From the NCBI GenBank assembly GCA_033720955.1, contig JAWWBN010000224.1, positions 1-6,351 of the forward strand: a stretch of 6,351 bases of DNA, given 5' to 3'. Source of the DNA: JAWWBN01 sp033720955 (GTDB lineage Bacteria > Acidobacteriota > Thermoanaerobaculia > Multivoradales > JAHEKO01). Numbering within the stretch: position 1 is the stretch's first letter; each line of letters begins with the position of its first letter. The position numbers and the translations under genes are program-made. Under the pieces are notes generated by a model. The model did not search any database. It saw only the letters and a program-made list of their open reading frames with translations, and was not told where the DNA came from. Shown in pieces: positions 1-6,351 of this stretch.

Positions 1-552
1 CTCGTCCACCGTGAAGCGGATCCGGAGCGGCGGCCGCGGCAGGGACGGGTCGGCCAGCAGGTCCTCGGCGAGCTGCATGAGGACCGCCACCCCCGCCTTG
101 TCGTCGCTGCCCAGAAGCGTAGTGCCGTCGCCGGTGATGAGATCGTGTCCCAGGTGCTCCAGCAGCGCCGGGCTGCGCGCCGGGTCCAGCTCGACCGACG
201 GATCCCCGGGCAGCGCGATCACCGAGCCGTCGTAGTCGCGGTGCACGATCGGCTTCACCGGCCCGCCGGGCTCGTCGGGCGCCGTGTCCACGTGGGCGAG
301 GAGCGCCAGCACCGGGGTCCGGGCCGCCAGCTCGTCGGGCAGGGTCGACGGCAGCGACGAGTAGACGTACCCGTGCTCGTCCATCGCCGCGTCGGCCACC
401 CCGAGCCCGCGGAGCTCCTCGGCGAGGAGCCGCGAGAGGTCCTTCTGCTTCTCGGTGGAGGGGATGGCGTCGGAGTCGCGGTCCGACTGGGTGTCGATCC
501 GGACGTAGCGGAGGAAGCGCTCGGCGACGGGGGGGAGGGCGGCGTCGGTCAT
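1..552 (-). CDS. pepT: Peptidase T (tripeptide aminopeptidase), N-terminal part, cut by left edge
   Basis: The reverse strand is open from an ATG at 552-550 to the window edge and gives 184 residues. PepT is a cytoplasmic di-zinc M20-family aminopeptidase that removes the N-terminal residue of tripeptides. Visible hallmarks are the N-terminal helix ending in VRIDTQSD (about 17-24), the first metal motif LAHVDTAPD (H87 as zinc ligand, D89 as its partner) and the second motif TLLGSDDKAG (about 145-154, with D150 the likely bridging ligand). The sequence stops at FTVDE, where the catalytic glutamate of the family's DEE motif should lie. The remaining 220 or so residues of a typical 410-residue PepT are off the left edge, including the dimerisation lid and the last ligands. 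No Shine-Dalgarno sequence precedes the ATG; the upstream bases are pyrimidine-rich, which suggests leaderless translation. The gene is divergent from the M48 protease gene. A general M20 peptidase is possible, but the SDDKAG motif favours PepT. Confidence 0.93.
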   Translation of the reverse strand, partial: MTDAALPPVAERFLRYVRIDTQSDRDSDAIPSTEKQKDLSRLLAEELRGLGVADAAMDEHGYVYSSLPSTLPDELAARTPVLALLAHVDTAPDEPGGPVKPIVHRDYDGSVIALPGDPSVELDPARSPALLEHLGHDLITGDGTTLLGSDDKAGVAVLMQLAEDLLADPSLPRPPLRIRFTVDE

Positions 553-560
553 CGGGAGAG

Positions 561-566
561 AGTCTA
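561..566 (-). promoter_or_regulatory. Candidate -10 hexamer for pepT (possible leaderless transcript)
   Basis: Read on the minus strand this is TAGACT, which matches four of six bases of TATAAT and fits TANNNT. It ends 8 nt before the pepT ATG, so transcription would begin at or next to the start codon. The absence of a Shine-Dalgarno sequence agrees with a leaderless mRNA. No convincing -35 box is seen at 17 bp. The call rests on position and a short motif only. Confidence 0.3.
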
Positions 567-760
567 CGCATGCGCAACGCCGGTCGAGGGAGGGGTCTGC
601 TGCCGGCCGTCTCCATCGGTGACAGGAGACGGGAACCGACTCCGCGATCTTCCTCGCTGTGCCGCGGCGGTCCGGACCGCGGCCGATCGAGCCGCGGCTC
701 CGCCCCCGGTCGCTCGCCCCGCGCCGGGGTGTTCTGCCGGGAAATCTTTCCGTGCGGCCG

Positions 761-784
761 GGAAGCGTTACCGGCTCGAGCGTC
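761..784 (+). promoter_or_regulatory. Weak candidate ECF-sigma promoter for the M48 lipoprotein gene
   Basis: GGAA at 761-764 and CGTC at 781-784 are 16 bp apart. This resembles the general GGAAC / CGTC layout of promoters read by extracytoplasmic-function sigma factors. Envelope proteases are a known target class for such sigma factors, which is why the match is noted. The elements are short and common in high-GC DNA, and the implied leader would be about 130 nt, so this is a suggestion only. Confidence 0.15.
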
Positions 785-921
785 CGTAGAGTGCAGGGAG
801 AGCGGAGGCACGGGGCTTTTTCGACGGCACGGACCTTGCCCCGATCCCCCGCATGCCGAGGGGTGAGCGCAGACCGAGATCCCTGACCTCCGGAAGCGCC
901 GCGGTGCGGGCCGGTCACCCG

Positions 922-1710
922 ATGCGCCGGGCCGCGATGCTCGCAGTCGTCGCCTGCGCCCTGAGCGCATGCGCCACGACCGGGGTGAATCGTGGCGATG
1001 TCAACCTGATGTCGATCGAGGAGGAGTGGGCTCTCGGCCGCCGGCTCGAGGCCGACCTGGCGAAGAAGCTGACGCTGGTCGAGGACCGGGCGGTGCTCGG
1101 ATACGTCCGGCGGCTCGGCCGGAAGCTGGTCCAGGAGACGGAGATGGCGAAGCTGCCCTGGAGCTTCCACGTCGTCGAAGATCCCGAGATCAACGCCTTC
1201 AACATCCCCGGCGGGCACATCTACGTCAACACCGGCCTGATCGCGGCGGCGGACAACGCCTCCGAGCTGGCGGGGGTGATGGGCCACGAGGTCGCGCACG
1301 GGGTCGCGCGGCACGCCACCGAGCAGCTCACGAAGGTCTACGGCCTGAACCTGCTCGCCGGCGTCCTGCTGGGACAGGATCCCAGGGCCTACGAGAGCAT
1401 CCTGGCGCAGATCCTGAGCACCGGGGCGGTCGCCAGCTTCTCGCGCGACGCCGAGGAGGAGGCGGATCTCCTGGCGGTCCGCTTTCTCTACGACGCGGGA
1501 TACGACCCCGAGGGCCTTCCGAGCCTCTTCGAGGAGCTCCTGACCCGGCGCCGTCGGAGCCAGGGGTCGGTCGGACGCTTCTTCGCGACGCATCCGCAGA
1601 CCGAGAGCCGGATCCGCAACACCCGGGCCGCGATCGCCGAGCTGCCGCCCAGGCCGGGACTGATCACCGACGAGCCGGGCTTCCGGAGGGCGCGAAGCCG
1701 TGTTCGCTGA
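922..1710 (+). CDS. M48-family zinc metalloprotease, outer-membrane lipoprotein (LoiP/YcaL-like)
   Basis: The gene gives 262 residues from the ATG at 922. This start is preferred because the signal peptide begins at once: two arginines, a short hydrophobic stretch and the lipobox LSAC at 14-17, so C17 would be lipidated. The next residue is Ala, not Asp, which fits outer-membrane sorting. The peptidase domain shows NAFNIPGGHIYVNTGL (about 93-108), the zinc motif HEVAH (H122, E123, H126), the third-ligand motif ExxxD inside SRDAEEEAD (E178, D182), and THPQTESRI with H224. That last histidine corresponds to the switch histidine described in BepA. All active-site residues are present, so an active enzyme is expected. 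There is no TPR tail, and the length matches short periplasmic M48 proteins rather than BepA. Its role is probably quality control of outer-membrane proteins. No strong Shine-Dalgarno sequence is seen. An in-frame ATG at 853 would add 23 polar residues before the signal peptide and is disfavoured. Confidence 0.92.
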   Translation: MRRAAMLAVVACALSACATTGVNRGDVNLMSIEEEWALGRRLEADLAKKLTLVEDRAVLGYVRRLGRKLVQETEMAKLPWSFHVVEDPEINAFNIPGGHIYVNTGLIAAADNASELAGVMGHEVAHGVARHATEQLTKVYGLNLLAGVLLGQDPRAYESILAQILSTGAVASFSRDAEEEADLLAVRFLYDAGYDPEGLPSLFEELLTRRRRSQGSVGRFFATHPQTESRIRNTRAAIAELPPRPGLITDEPGFRRARSRVR

Positions 1711-1755
1711 GCGGCACGGCGGGAGGGCCGGACCGGTCGCCCGCCCCGCTGAGAC

Positions 1756-1771
1756 GACGGATCTTTCCGTC
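1756..1771 (+). promoter_or_regulatory. Short perfect hairpin upstream of the YiaD-like gene
   Basis: A six-base perfect stem, GACGGA and TCCGTC, encloses the loop TCTT. It lies 45 bp after the M48 stop and 42 bp before the next ATG. No T-run follows, so it is a poor rho-independent terminator. It could instead shape a leader or be an operator. Its right half includes the string ATCTTTCCGT (1761-1770), which also occurs at 744-753 upstream of the M48 gene. Confidence 0.25.
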
Positions 1772-1800
1772 TGCCTTCGAAACCCGCAGAAACACACCCG

Positions 1801-1807
1801 AAAGGAG
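1801..1807 (+). promoter_or_regulatory. Strong ribosome binding site fixing the YiaD-like start
   Basis: AAAGGAG lies six bases before the ATG at 1814. It is the best Shine-Dalgarno sequence in the window and decides the start against the longer open frame that begins at 1700. Confidence 0.85.
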
Positions 1808-1813
1808 TTCGAC

Positions 1814-2473
1814 ATGAGACGGTCTTCTGACAGTCGCCCGGTGGCGAGCCTGCTCGTGGCAGTTCTCTTGCTCTCGGGCTGCGCTAGCGTCACCTCGCCC
1901 TACACGACGAAGCGAGACAAGACGGCGAAGGGTGCCGGGATCGGCGCCGCCGCGGGAGCTGCCGCTGCGATCCTGAGGGGAGAGCGGGAGGCCGACGAGA
2001 TCCTGGCCGGCGCGGCGGTGGGCGGCGTCGTCGGCGCGGGAGTCGGCGTCTACATGGACGCTCAGGAGGAGAGGCTGGCGCGCATTCCCGGAACCACGGT
2101 GGAGCGGGTGGGGGACAATCTCCTCCTGGTCCGGTTCGACTCGAATGTCCTCTTCGACGTCGACTCGGCGATCATCGGCAGCGACGGCCGGGCGACTCTC
2201 GACCGGGTTGCCGAGGTCCTGGTCGAGTATCCGAAGACCGCCGTCATCATCCAGGGGCACACCGACTCGACCGGCACCGAGGGGTACAACCTCGATCTCT
2301 CCAACCGCCGGGCCGAGGCGGCGCGCGCCTTCCTGGTGGGGCGAGGCGTGGACTCCGGGCGGATGTCCGCCGTCGGGTACGGGGAAGGCTACCCGGTGGC
2401 CTCGAACGAGACCGCGAGCGGCCGCAGCCAGAATCGGCGCGTGGACATCCTGCTCAAGGCCAAGGTGAAGTAG
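1814..2473 (+). CDS. YiaD-like outer-membrane lipoprotein: glycine zipper plus OmpA C-terminal domain
   Basis: The gene gives 219 residues, the length I recall for E. coli YiaD, whose layout it shares. A signal peptide with lipobox LSGC (20-23) puts the lipidated cysteine at C23, followed by Ala, which fits outer-membrane sorting. Residues 40-80 form a glycine zipper with small residues at regular spacing, ending in YMDAQEERL, which closely parallels the YMDVQE stretch of YiaD. The OmpA-like domain covers about 103-219, with NVLFDVDSA as its first strand and the peptidoglycan-binding pair D151 (in GHTDSTG) and R166 (in LSNRRAEA). These are 15 residues apart, as in OmpA (D241 and R256). The C-terminal QNRRVDILL is also typical. 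The protein should bind diaminopimelate in peptidoglycan and tether the outer membrane to the cell wall. It lies 103 bp after the M48 lipoprotein gene on the same strand and may be co-transcribed or have its own promoter. Confidence 0.93.
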   Translation: MRRSSDSRPVASLLVAVLLLSGCASVTSPYTTKRDKTAKGAGIGAAAGAAAAILRGEREADEILAGAAVGGVVGAGVGVYMDAQEERLARIPGTTVERVGDNLLLVRFDSNVLFDVDSAIIGSDGRATLDRVAEVLVEYPKTAVIIQGHTDSTGTEGYNLDLSNRRAEAARAFLVGRGVDSGRMSAVGYGEGYPVASNETASGRSQNRRVDILLKAKVK

Positions 2474-2474
2474 C

Positions 2475-2524
2475 GGAGCCGACGAGCGGACTCGAACCGG
2501 TGACCTGCTGATTACGAATCAGCC
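2475..2524 (-). pseudogene. 3' half of a tRNA-Thr(CGU) gene: integration scar or attachment-site remnant
   Basis: The minus strand carries the 3' half of a tRNA. The anticodon arm is GCTGA-TTCGTAA-TCAGC (2523 to 2507) with anticodon CGT at 2516-2514, which reads the Thr codon ACG. It is followed by the five-base variable loop AGGTC, a T arm ACCGG-TTCGAGT-CCGCT with one C-C mismatch in its stem (2501 to 2485), the 3' acceptor strand CGTCGGC (2484 to 2478), discriminator T, and CCG where a CCA end would be. The matching 5' strand GCCGACG is absent. The bases beyond 2524 do not form a D arm, although GCTC and TCGG fragments there could be eroded D-arm remains. The piece starts one base after the stop of the YiaD-like gene and ends 20 bases before the stop of the next minus-strand gene. 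A functional tRNA is not expected. Confidence 0.75.
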
Positions 2525-2544
2525 GGTCGAGCCGAGAGCGGGGC

Positions 2545-3093
2545 TCAGGAGGGGGTGGATCTCGGGACTCTCAACTCCCGGAAAATCCCCAACGCCTCCT
2601 CGAACTGCTCCCGCGCCTTGCCCAGATACTCGTGCGCCTCGTCGATGTACCCGTCCGTCGAGGTGGACCACACCCGGTTCAAGTACCTCTCTCCCGCGGC
2701 GAAGGGGTTCATCACGTCGGCGTACGCCTGGAGGCCGTGGCTGTGGGCGATCGACTGGCGGGCCTGGACGAAGGTGTCCAGATCCTCGGGGAACCGGTCG
2801 TCGATCAGGTGGCGGAGCTCGTAGACGTCGACCGTCTCCTTCTCGGCGTCCAGCTTCTTCACCTTCTCCACCACCCGCGCCAGCGCGCCGTCGATCGCCT
2901 CCAGGTTGGCGGCGACCACGTCCTCCTGGCGGGTCTCTCTGCGGATCGCGAGCCGCACCATCGCCACGCCGATCGCCCCCGCGATCACCCCCGCGAGGTA
3001 CGGCGGCACCGGGACGCCCGACGGCTGGAGGACCGCCTGGTAGCTCCCGAAGAGGAAGCCGGCGGTGACCAGGAGGTAGCCGAGGGCCTTCAT
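2545..3093 (-). CDS. Two-helix membrane protein of unknown function downstream of the OPT transporter
   Basis: I do not recognise this 182-residue protein. It begins with two hydrophobic segments (about 4-22 and 32-50) separated by a short proline-rich turn (QPSGVPVPPY), then RRETRQ, which suggests that the C-terminal part stays in the cytoplasm. Residues 55-90 are charged and heptad-like, so a coiled coil is likely. The rest is predicted helical, with a tail rich in Glu, Ala and Arg (about 148-175, DEAHEYLGKAREQFEEALGI) that resembles a single TPR-like hairpin. No catalytic motif is visible. The ATG at 3093 follows the OPT stop by 16 bp, with GGGAGAAG directly before it, so the two genes are almost surely one transcription unit. 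A role as accessory or regulatory partner of the transporter is an inference from this pairing alone. The stop is followed by the tRNA-Thr remnant. Confidence 0.8.
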   Translation of the reverse strand: MKALGYLLVTAGFLFGSYQAVLQPSGVPVPPYLAGVIAGAIGVAMVRLAIRRETRQEDVVAANLEAIDGALARVVEKVKKLDAEKETVDVYELRHLIDDRFPEDLDTFVQARQSIAHSHGLQAYADVMNPFAAGERYLNRVWSTSTDGYIDEAHEYLGKAREQFEEALGIFRELRVPRSTPS

Positions 3094-3109
3094 CTTCTCC
3101 CGTCCGTCC

Positions 3110-4843
<1,734 letters not shown>

Positions 4844-4849
4844 CCGGGG

Positions 4850-4856
4850 TCCTCTT
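4850..4856 (-). promoter_or_regulatory. Ribosome binding site supporting a TTG start for the OPT gene
   Basis: On the minus strand AAGAGGA lies six bases before the TTG at 4843-4841. The only other early initiator is a GTG at codon 11, so the TTG start is the best choice. TTG usually lowers initiation, which would keep the level of this large membrane protein modest. Confidence 0.65.
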
Positions 4857-4866
4857 GGGGCCCGAT

Positions 4867-4926
4867 GATGCTACGCGAGGCGGCGGCGGGGCTCAAGAAC
4901 GGTGAGGGCACGCTGGAAGTAGCATC
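4867..4926. repeat. 8-bp inverted repeat flanking and overlapping the OPT promoter
   Basis: GATGCTAC at 4867-4874 and its exact complement GTAGCATC at 4919-4926 are 52 bp apart centre to centre, close to five helical turns. The left arm covers the -10 element. This could be a paired operator, but an 8-bp match in a gap of this size can arise by chance. Confidence 0.25.
4868..4896 (-). promoter_or_regulatory. Candidate sigma-70 promoter of the OPT gene
   Basis: On the minus strand TTGAGC (4896-4891) and TAGCAT (4873-4868) are exactly 17 bp apart. Each matches four of six consensus bases. Transcription would start near 4861, leaving a leader of about 18 nt that contains the AAGAGGA site. The 126-bp gap after the DUF2141 gene also argues for a separate promoter. 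Confidence 0.45.
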
Positions 4927-4969
4927 GCCCCTTCGGAACGACGGATCGACGACATCAGGAGACAGATCG

Positions 4970-5428
4970 TCACCGCAGTCGGATCCGGATGGCCACCTCC
5001 GGCTCGGCCACCTCGAAGGCCGCCTCCTCGAAGGGGGGCGGGCCGAAGCGGCCGCGGGCGCCGTTCGAGAAGCCGTAGGGCTCGGTGGGGGCGCCGAAGG
5101 GCCCGGTGTCCAGACGCCGGTTGCCGTTCTCGTCGTGGTACGCCTTCGCCGCGTAGCGGCCGTAGGGGAGGTCGGCGACGGTCCATCCACCGGCGCTCTG
5201 CGCCGGCGTCAGCAGGGCGCGGCGGAGCGGCTCGCCGTCGCCGGCGTAGCTGACCGCGTCGGCGTAGAGGGCGAAGGCGACGAGGCCCTCGCCCGATGCC
5301 AACCCCTCGATCTCGACGGTCAGCAGGGCGACGCCGGCGGGCGGCTCGGGCGCGGGAGCGGCGCTCTCCGGAGGCGGCGTGGCGGAGCACGCCGCCAGCA
5401 GGAGCGCGATGCCGAAGTGCTGTCGCAC
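4970..5428 (-). CDS. DUF2141-type small lipoprotein
   Basis: The gene gives 152 residues from a GTG at 5428-5426. A short signal peptide has lipobox LAAC (11-14), with C14 lipidated, followed by a Pro/Ala-rich linker (18-31). The folded part (about 32-152) carries the DUF2141 signature: LPYGRYAAKAYHDENGNRRL with D107, then FGAPTEPYGFSNGA and a GPPPFEEAAFEV strand. DxNxN at 99-103 plus D107 resembles a calcium-binding loop. The function of this family is unknown; the fold is thought to be beta-rich and the protein should sit in the envelope. The start is fixed by TAGTG: the last base of the permease stop is the first base of this GTG, so translation is probably coupled. The same frame stays open upstream to 6292, but that stretch is an Arg/Gly/Pro-rich shadow of the permease gene and not part of this protein. 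Confidence 0.85.
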   Translation of the reverse strand: MRQHFGIALLLAACSATPPPESAAPAPEPPAGVALLTVEIEGLASGEGLVAFALYADAVSYAGDGEPLRRALLTPAQSAGGWTVADLPYGRYAAKAYHDENGNRRLDTGPFGAPTEPYGFSNGARGRFGPPPFEEAAFEVAEPEVAIRIRLR

Positions 5429-6351
5429 TACGCCCCCGCCCCGCGTGTCCAGCGCCCGGCCAGCACACGCGAGGCCGCCAGGAAGACCCCGGTCAGCGCG
5501 GTCAGCACCGCGAGCTGCGGCGCCAGGTCGCCCAGCGGGCTCTCGTACCAGAAGACCTTGCGGTAGCCGTCCAGCGCCCAGGCGTTGAAGGTGGCCAGAC
5601 CCAGGGTGCGCAGGGTCTCGGGCATGAGGAAGCGGGGGAAGAGGCTCCCTCCGAGCGCCGACATCACCAGGACCAGCACCACCGAGACGCCGTTGAGCTG
5701 CGCCCGGGTGCGGCAGACCACCGCCAGCAGCACGGCCAGGGCGGCTGCCGCGGCGGCGGTGGTCGCGGTCATGACGACGAAGCCGGCGAGATGGCGCGGC
5801 GTCCAGAGGTCGAGGCCGAAGACCAGCGCCCCCCAGACGAACATCGCCGTCACCTGGGCGAAGCCCAGGCTGGCCAGGTAGAGCCAGCGGCCGGCCAGCA
5901 GTCTCCCCAGCCCGAGGCCCGTGGTCAGCATGCGGGTCAGCACGCCGCTCTCGCGCTCCTCGATCAGCAGGACGCCGCGGCCGGTGGTGGCGAAGAGCAG
6001 GAACATGACGCCGATGCCGGCGGCGAAGAAGGCGACCGAGGGCCGCTTCCGCGGACCGCCCAGGACGTCCTCGACGGAGATGGCGAGGGGCGGCCCCGCC
6101 GGCGCAGCGCCCGGCCCGGCGGCGCGCTCCAGCAGGAGCCGCACGGCGGCGCCGGAGAGCGCCCCCTCCACCATGCCGGCGGCGATGGGATTGGAGCGGT
6201 CGGCGAGGATCGCGATCTCGACACCGCCCTCCGGCGCCCCGGCGAGACGGGCGGTCAGGCCCGCGGGGACCAGCACCGCCGCGGTGAGCCACCCGGCGCG
6301 GATCTCCTCGACCGCTCCCGCGCGCCCCCGGGCCGCCCGCAGCTCGATCCC
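5428..6351 (-). CDS. ABC-2 type transporter permease, C-terminal part, cut by right edge
   Basis: The reverse strand is open from the right edge to the TAG at 5430-5428 and gives 307 residues with no start seen. A GTG at 6276 is in frame but falls inside the conserved extracytoplasmic domain, so the true start lies beyond the window. Order of parts (residue 1 at the edge): end of the extracytoplasmic domain, with an AVLVPAGLTARL-EIAILADRSNP stretch typical of ABC2_membrane_3 proteins (about 24-55); first visible helix 105-128; EERESGVLTRML (131-142), the conserved cytoplasmic coupling motif; helices near 155-180, 188-213 and 218-236; SALGGSLFPRFLMPETL (231-247) and the WALDGYRKVFW motif (258-268); last helix 277-299. 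About 100 residues and the first helix are missing. Proteins of this type pair with an ATPase to export drugs, lipids or sodium; the ATPase gene would be expected upstream, off the right edge. The gene is coupled to the DUF2141 lipoprotein gene. Confidence 0.9.
   Translation of the reverse strand, partial: GIELRAARGRAGAVEEIRAGWLTAAVLVPAGLTARLAGAPEGGVEIAILADRSNPIAAGMVEGALSGAAVRLLLERAAGPGAAPAGPPLAISVEDVLGGPRKRPSVAFFAAGIGVMFLLFATTGRGVLLIEERESGVLTRMLTTGLGLGRLLAGRWLYLASLGFAQVTAMFVWGALVFGLDLWTPRHLAGFVVMTATTAAAAAALAVLLAVVCRTRAQLNGVSVVLVLVMSALGGSLFPRFLMPETLRTLGLATFNAWALDGYRKVFWYESPLGDLAPQLAVLTALTGVFLAASRVLAGRWTRGAGA

Larger units (their letters stand above)
553..921. other. Divergent intergenic region between pepT and the M48 protease gene
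   Basis: This 369-bp stretch has no supported gene. The plus-strand open frames that cross it give arginine- and proline-rich translations typical of high-GC shadow frames. It should hold the promoters of pepT (leftward) and of the M48 lipoprotein gene (rightward). A small dyad, GGAAA-TC-TTTCC, lies at 740-751, and an ECF-like element lies at 761-784. The T-run at 827-831 is not preceded by a stable stem, so it is not called a terminator. Confidence 0.6.

Noticed and set aside
145..789. A 214-codon plus-strand open frame across pepT and the spacer
   Set aside because: It is antisense to clear PepT motifs and its composition (Arg, Val, Gly, His-rich) is that of a shadow frame.
853..921. N-terminal extension of the M48 protein from the ATG at 853
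   Set aside because: It would put 23 polar residues before a complete lipoprotein signal peptide and has no ribosome binding site. The ATG at 922 is more consistent.
1700..1813. Longer form of the YiaD-like protein starting at 1700
   Set aside because: It would overlap the M48 stop and bury the signal peptide. The AAAGGAG site before the ATG at 1814 settles the start.
1711..1813. Rho-independent terminator between the M48 and YiaD-like genes
   Set aside because: The hairpin at 1756-1771 has only a six-base stem and no T-run after it.
2475..2547. A complete, functional tRNA-Thr gene
   Set aside because: The 5' acceptor strand complementary to CGTCGGC and a pairing D arm cannot be found upstream on the minus strand, and the T stem has a mismatch. 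Only the 3' half is supported.
4970..6292. A single 440-residue minus-strand protein ending in the DUF2141 domain
   Set aside because: Residues before the GTG at 5428 are Arg/Gly/Pro-rich noise in a shifted frame of the permease gene. The lipobox signal peptide directly after the GTG marks the real start.

Overview
The window reads as chromosomal DNA from a high-G+C, Gram-negative bacterium. Codon third positions are almost all G or C, and three predicted lipoproteins carry lipoboxes, one of them an OmpA-type peptidoglycan-binding protein, so an outer membrane is expected. Non-model high-GC groups such as Acidobacteriota, Myxococcota or Gemmatimonadota would fit, but nothing seen here settles the phylum.

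Left part (1-2473). A minus-strand peptidase T gene (pepT) is cut by the left edge and starts at 552. A 369-bp divergent spacer separates it from two plus-strand genes for outer-membrane lipoproteins: a short M48 metalloprotease of the LoiP/YcaL type (922-1710) and a YiaD-like glycine-zipper/OmpA protein (1814-2473). Both lipoproteins point to envelope maintenance.

Junction (2474-2544). Directly after the stop codon of the YiaD-like gene lies a minus-strand 3' half of a tRNA-Thr(CGU) gene (2475-2524). The 5' half is missing or unrecognisable. This is the most notable non-coding signal: it looks like the scar or distal attachment site left when an integrative element used a tRNA-Thr gene as target.

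Right part (2545-6351). Four genes run on the minus strand. In transcription order they are an ABC-2 type permease (5' end off the right edge), a small DUF2141-type lipoprotein whose GTG start overlaps the permease stop (TAGTG), a 577-residue OPT/YSL-family transporter with a TTG start and its own likely sigma-70 promoter, and a 182-residue protein of unknown function with two membrane segments and a helical tail. The first two form one translationally coupled pair and the last two form another 16 bp apart. If the tRNA scar is an attachment site, these right-hand genes would lie on the element side. No integrase, transposase, CRISPR array, rRNA or intact tRNA is visible, and the named families are all known ones. 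The undescribed parts are the unknown OPT partner protein and the permease/DUF2141 pairing.
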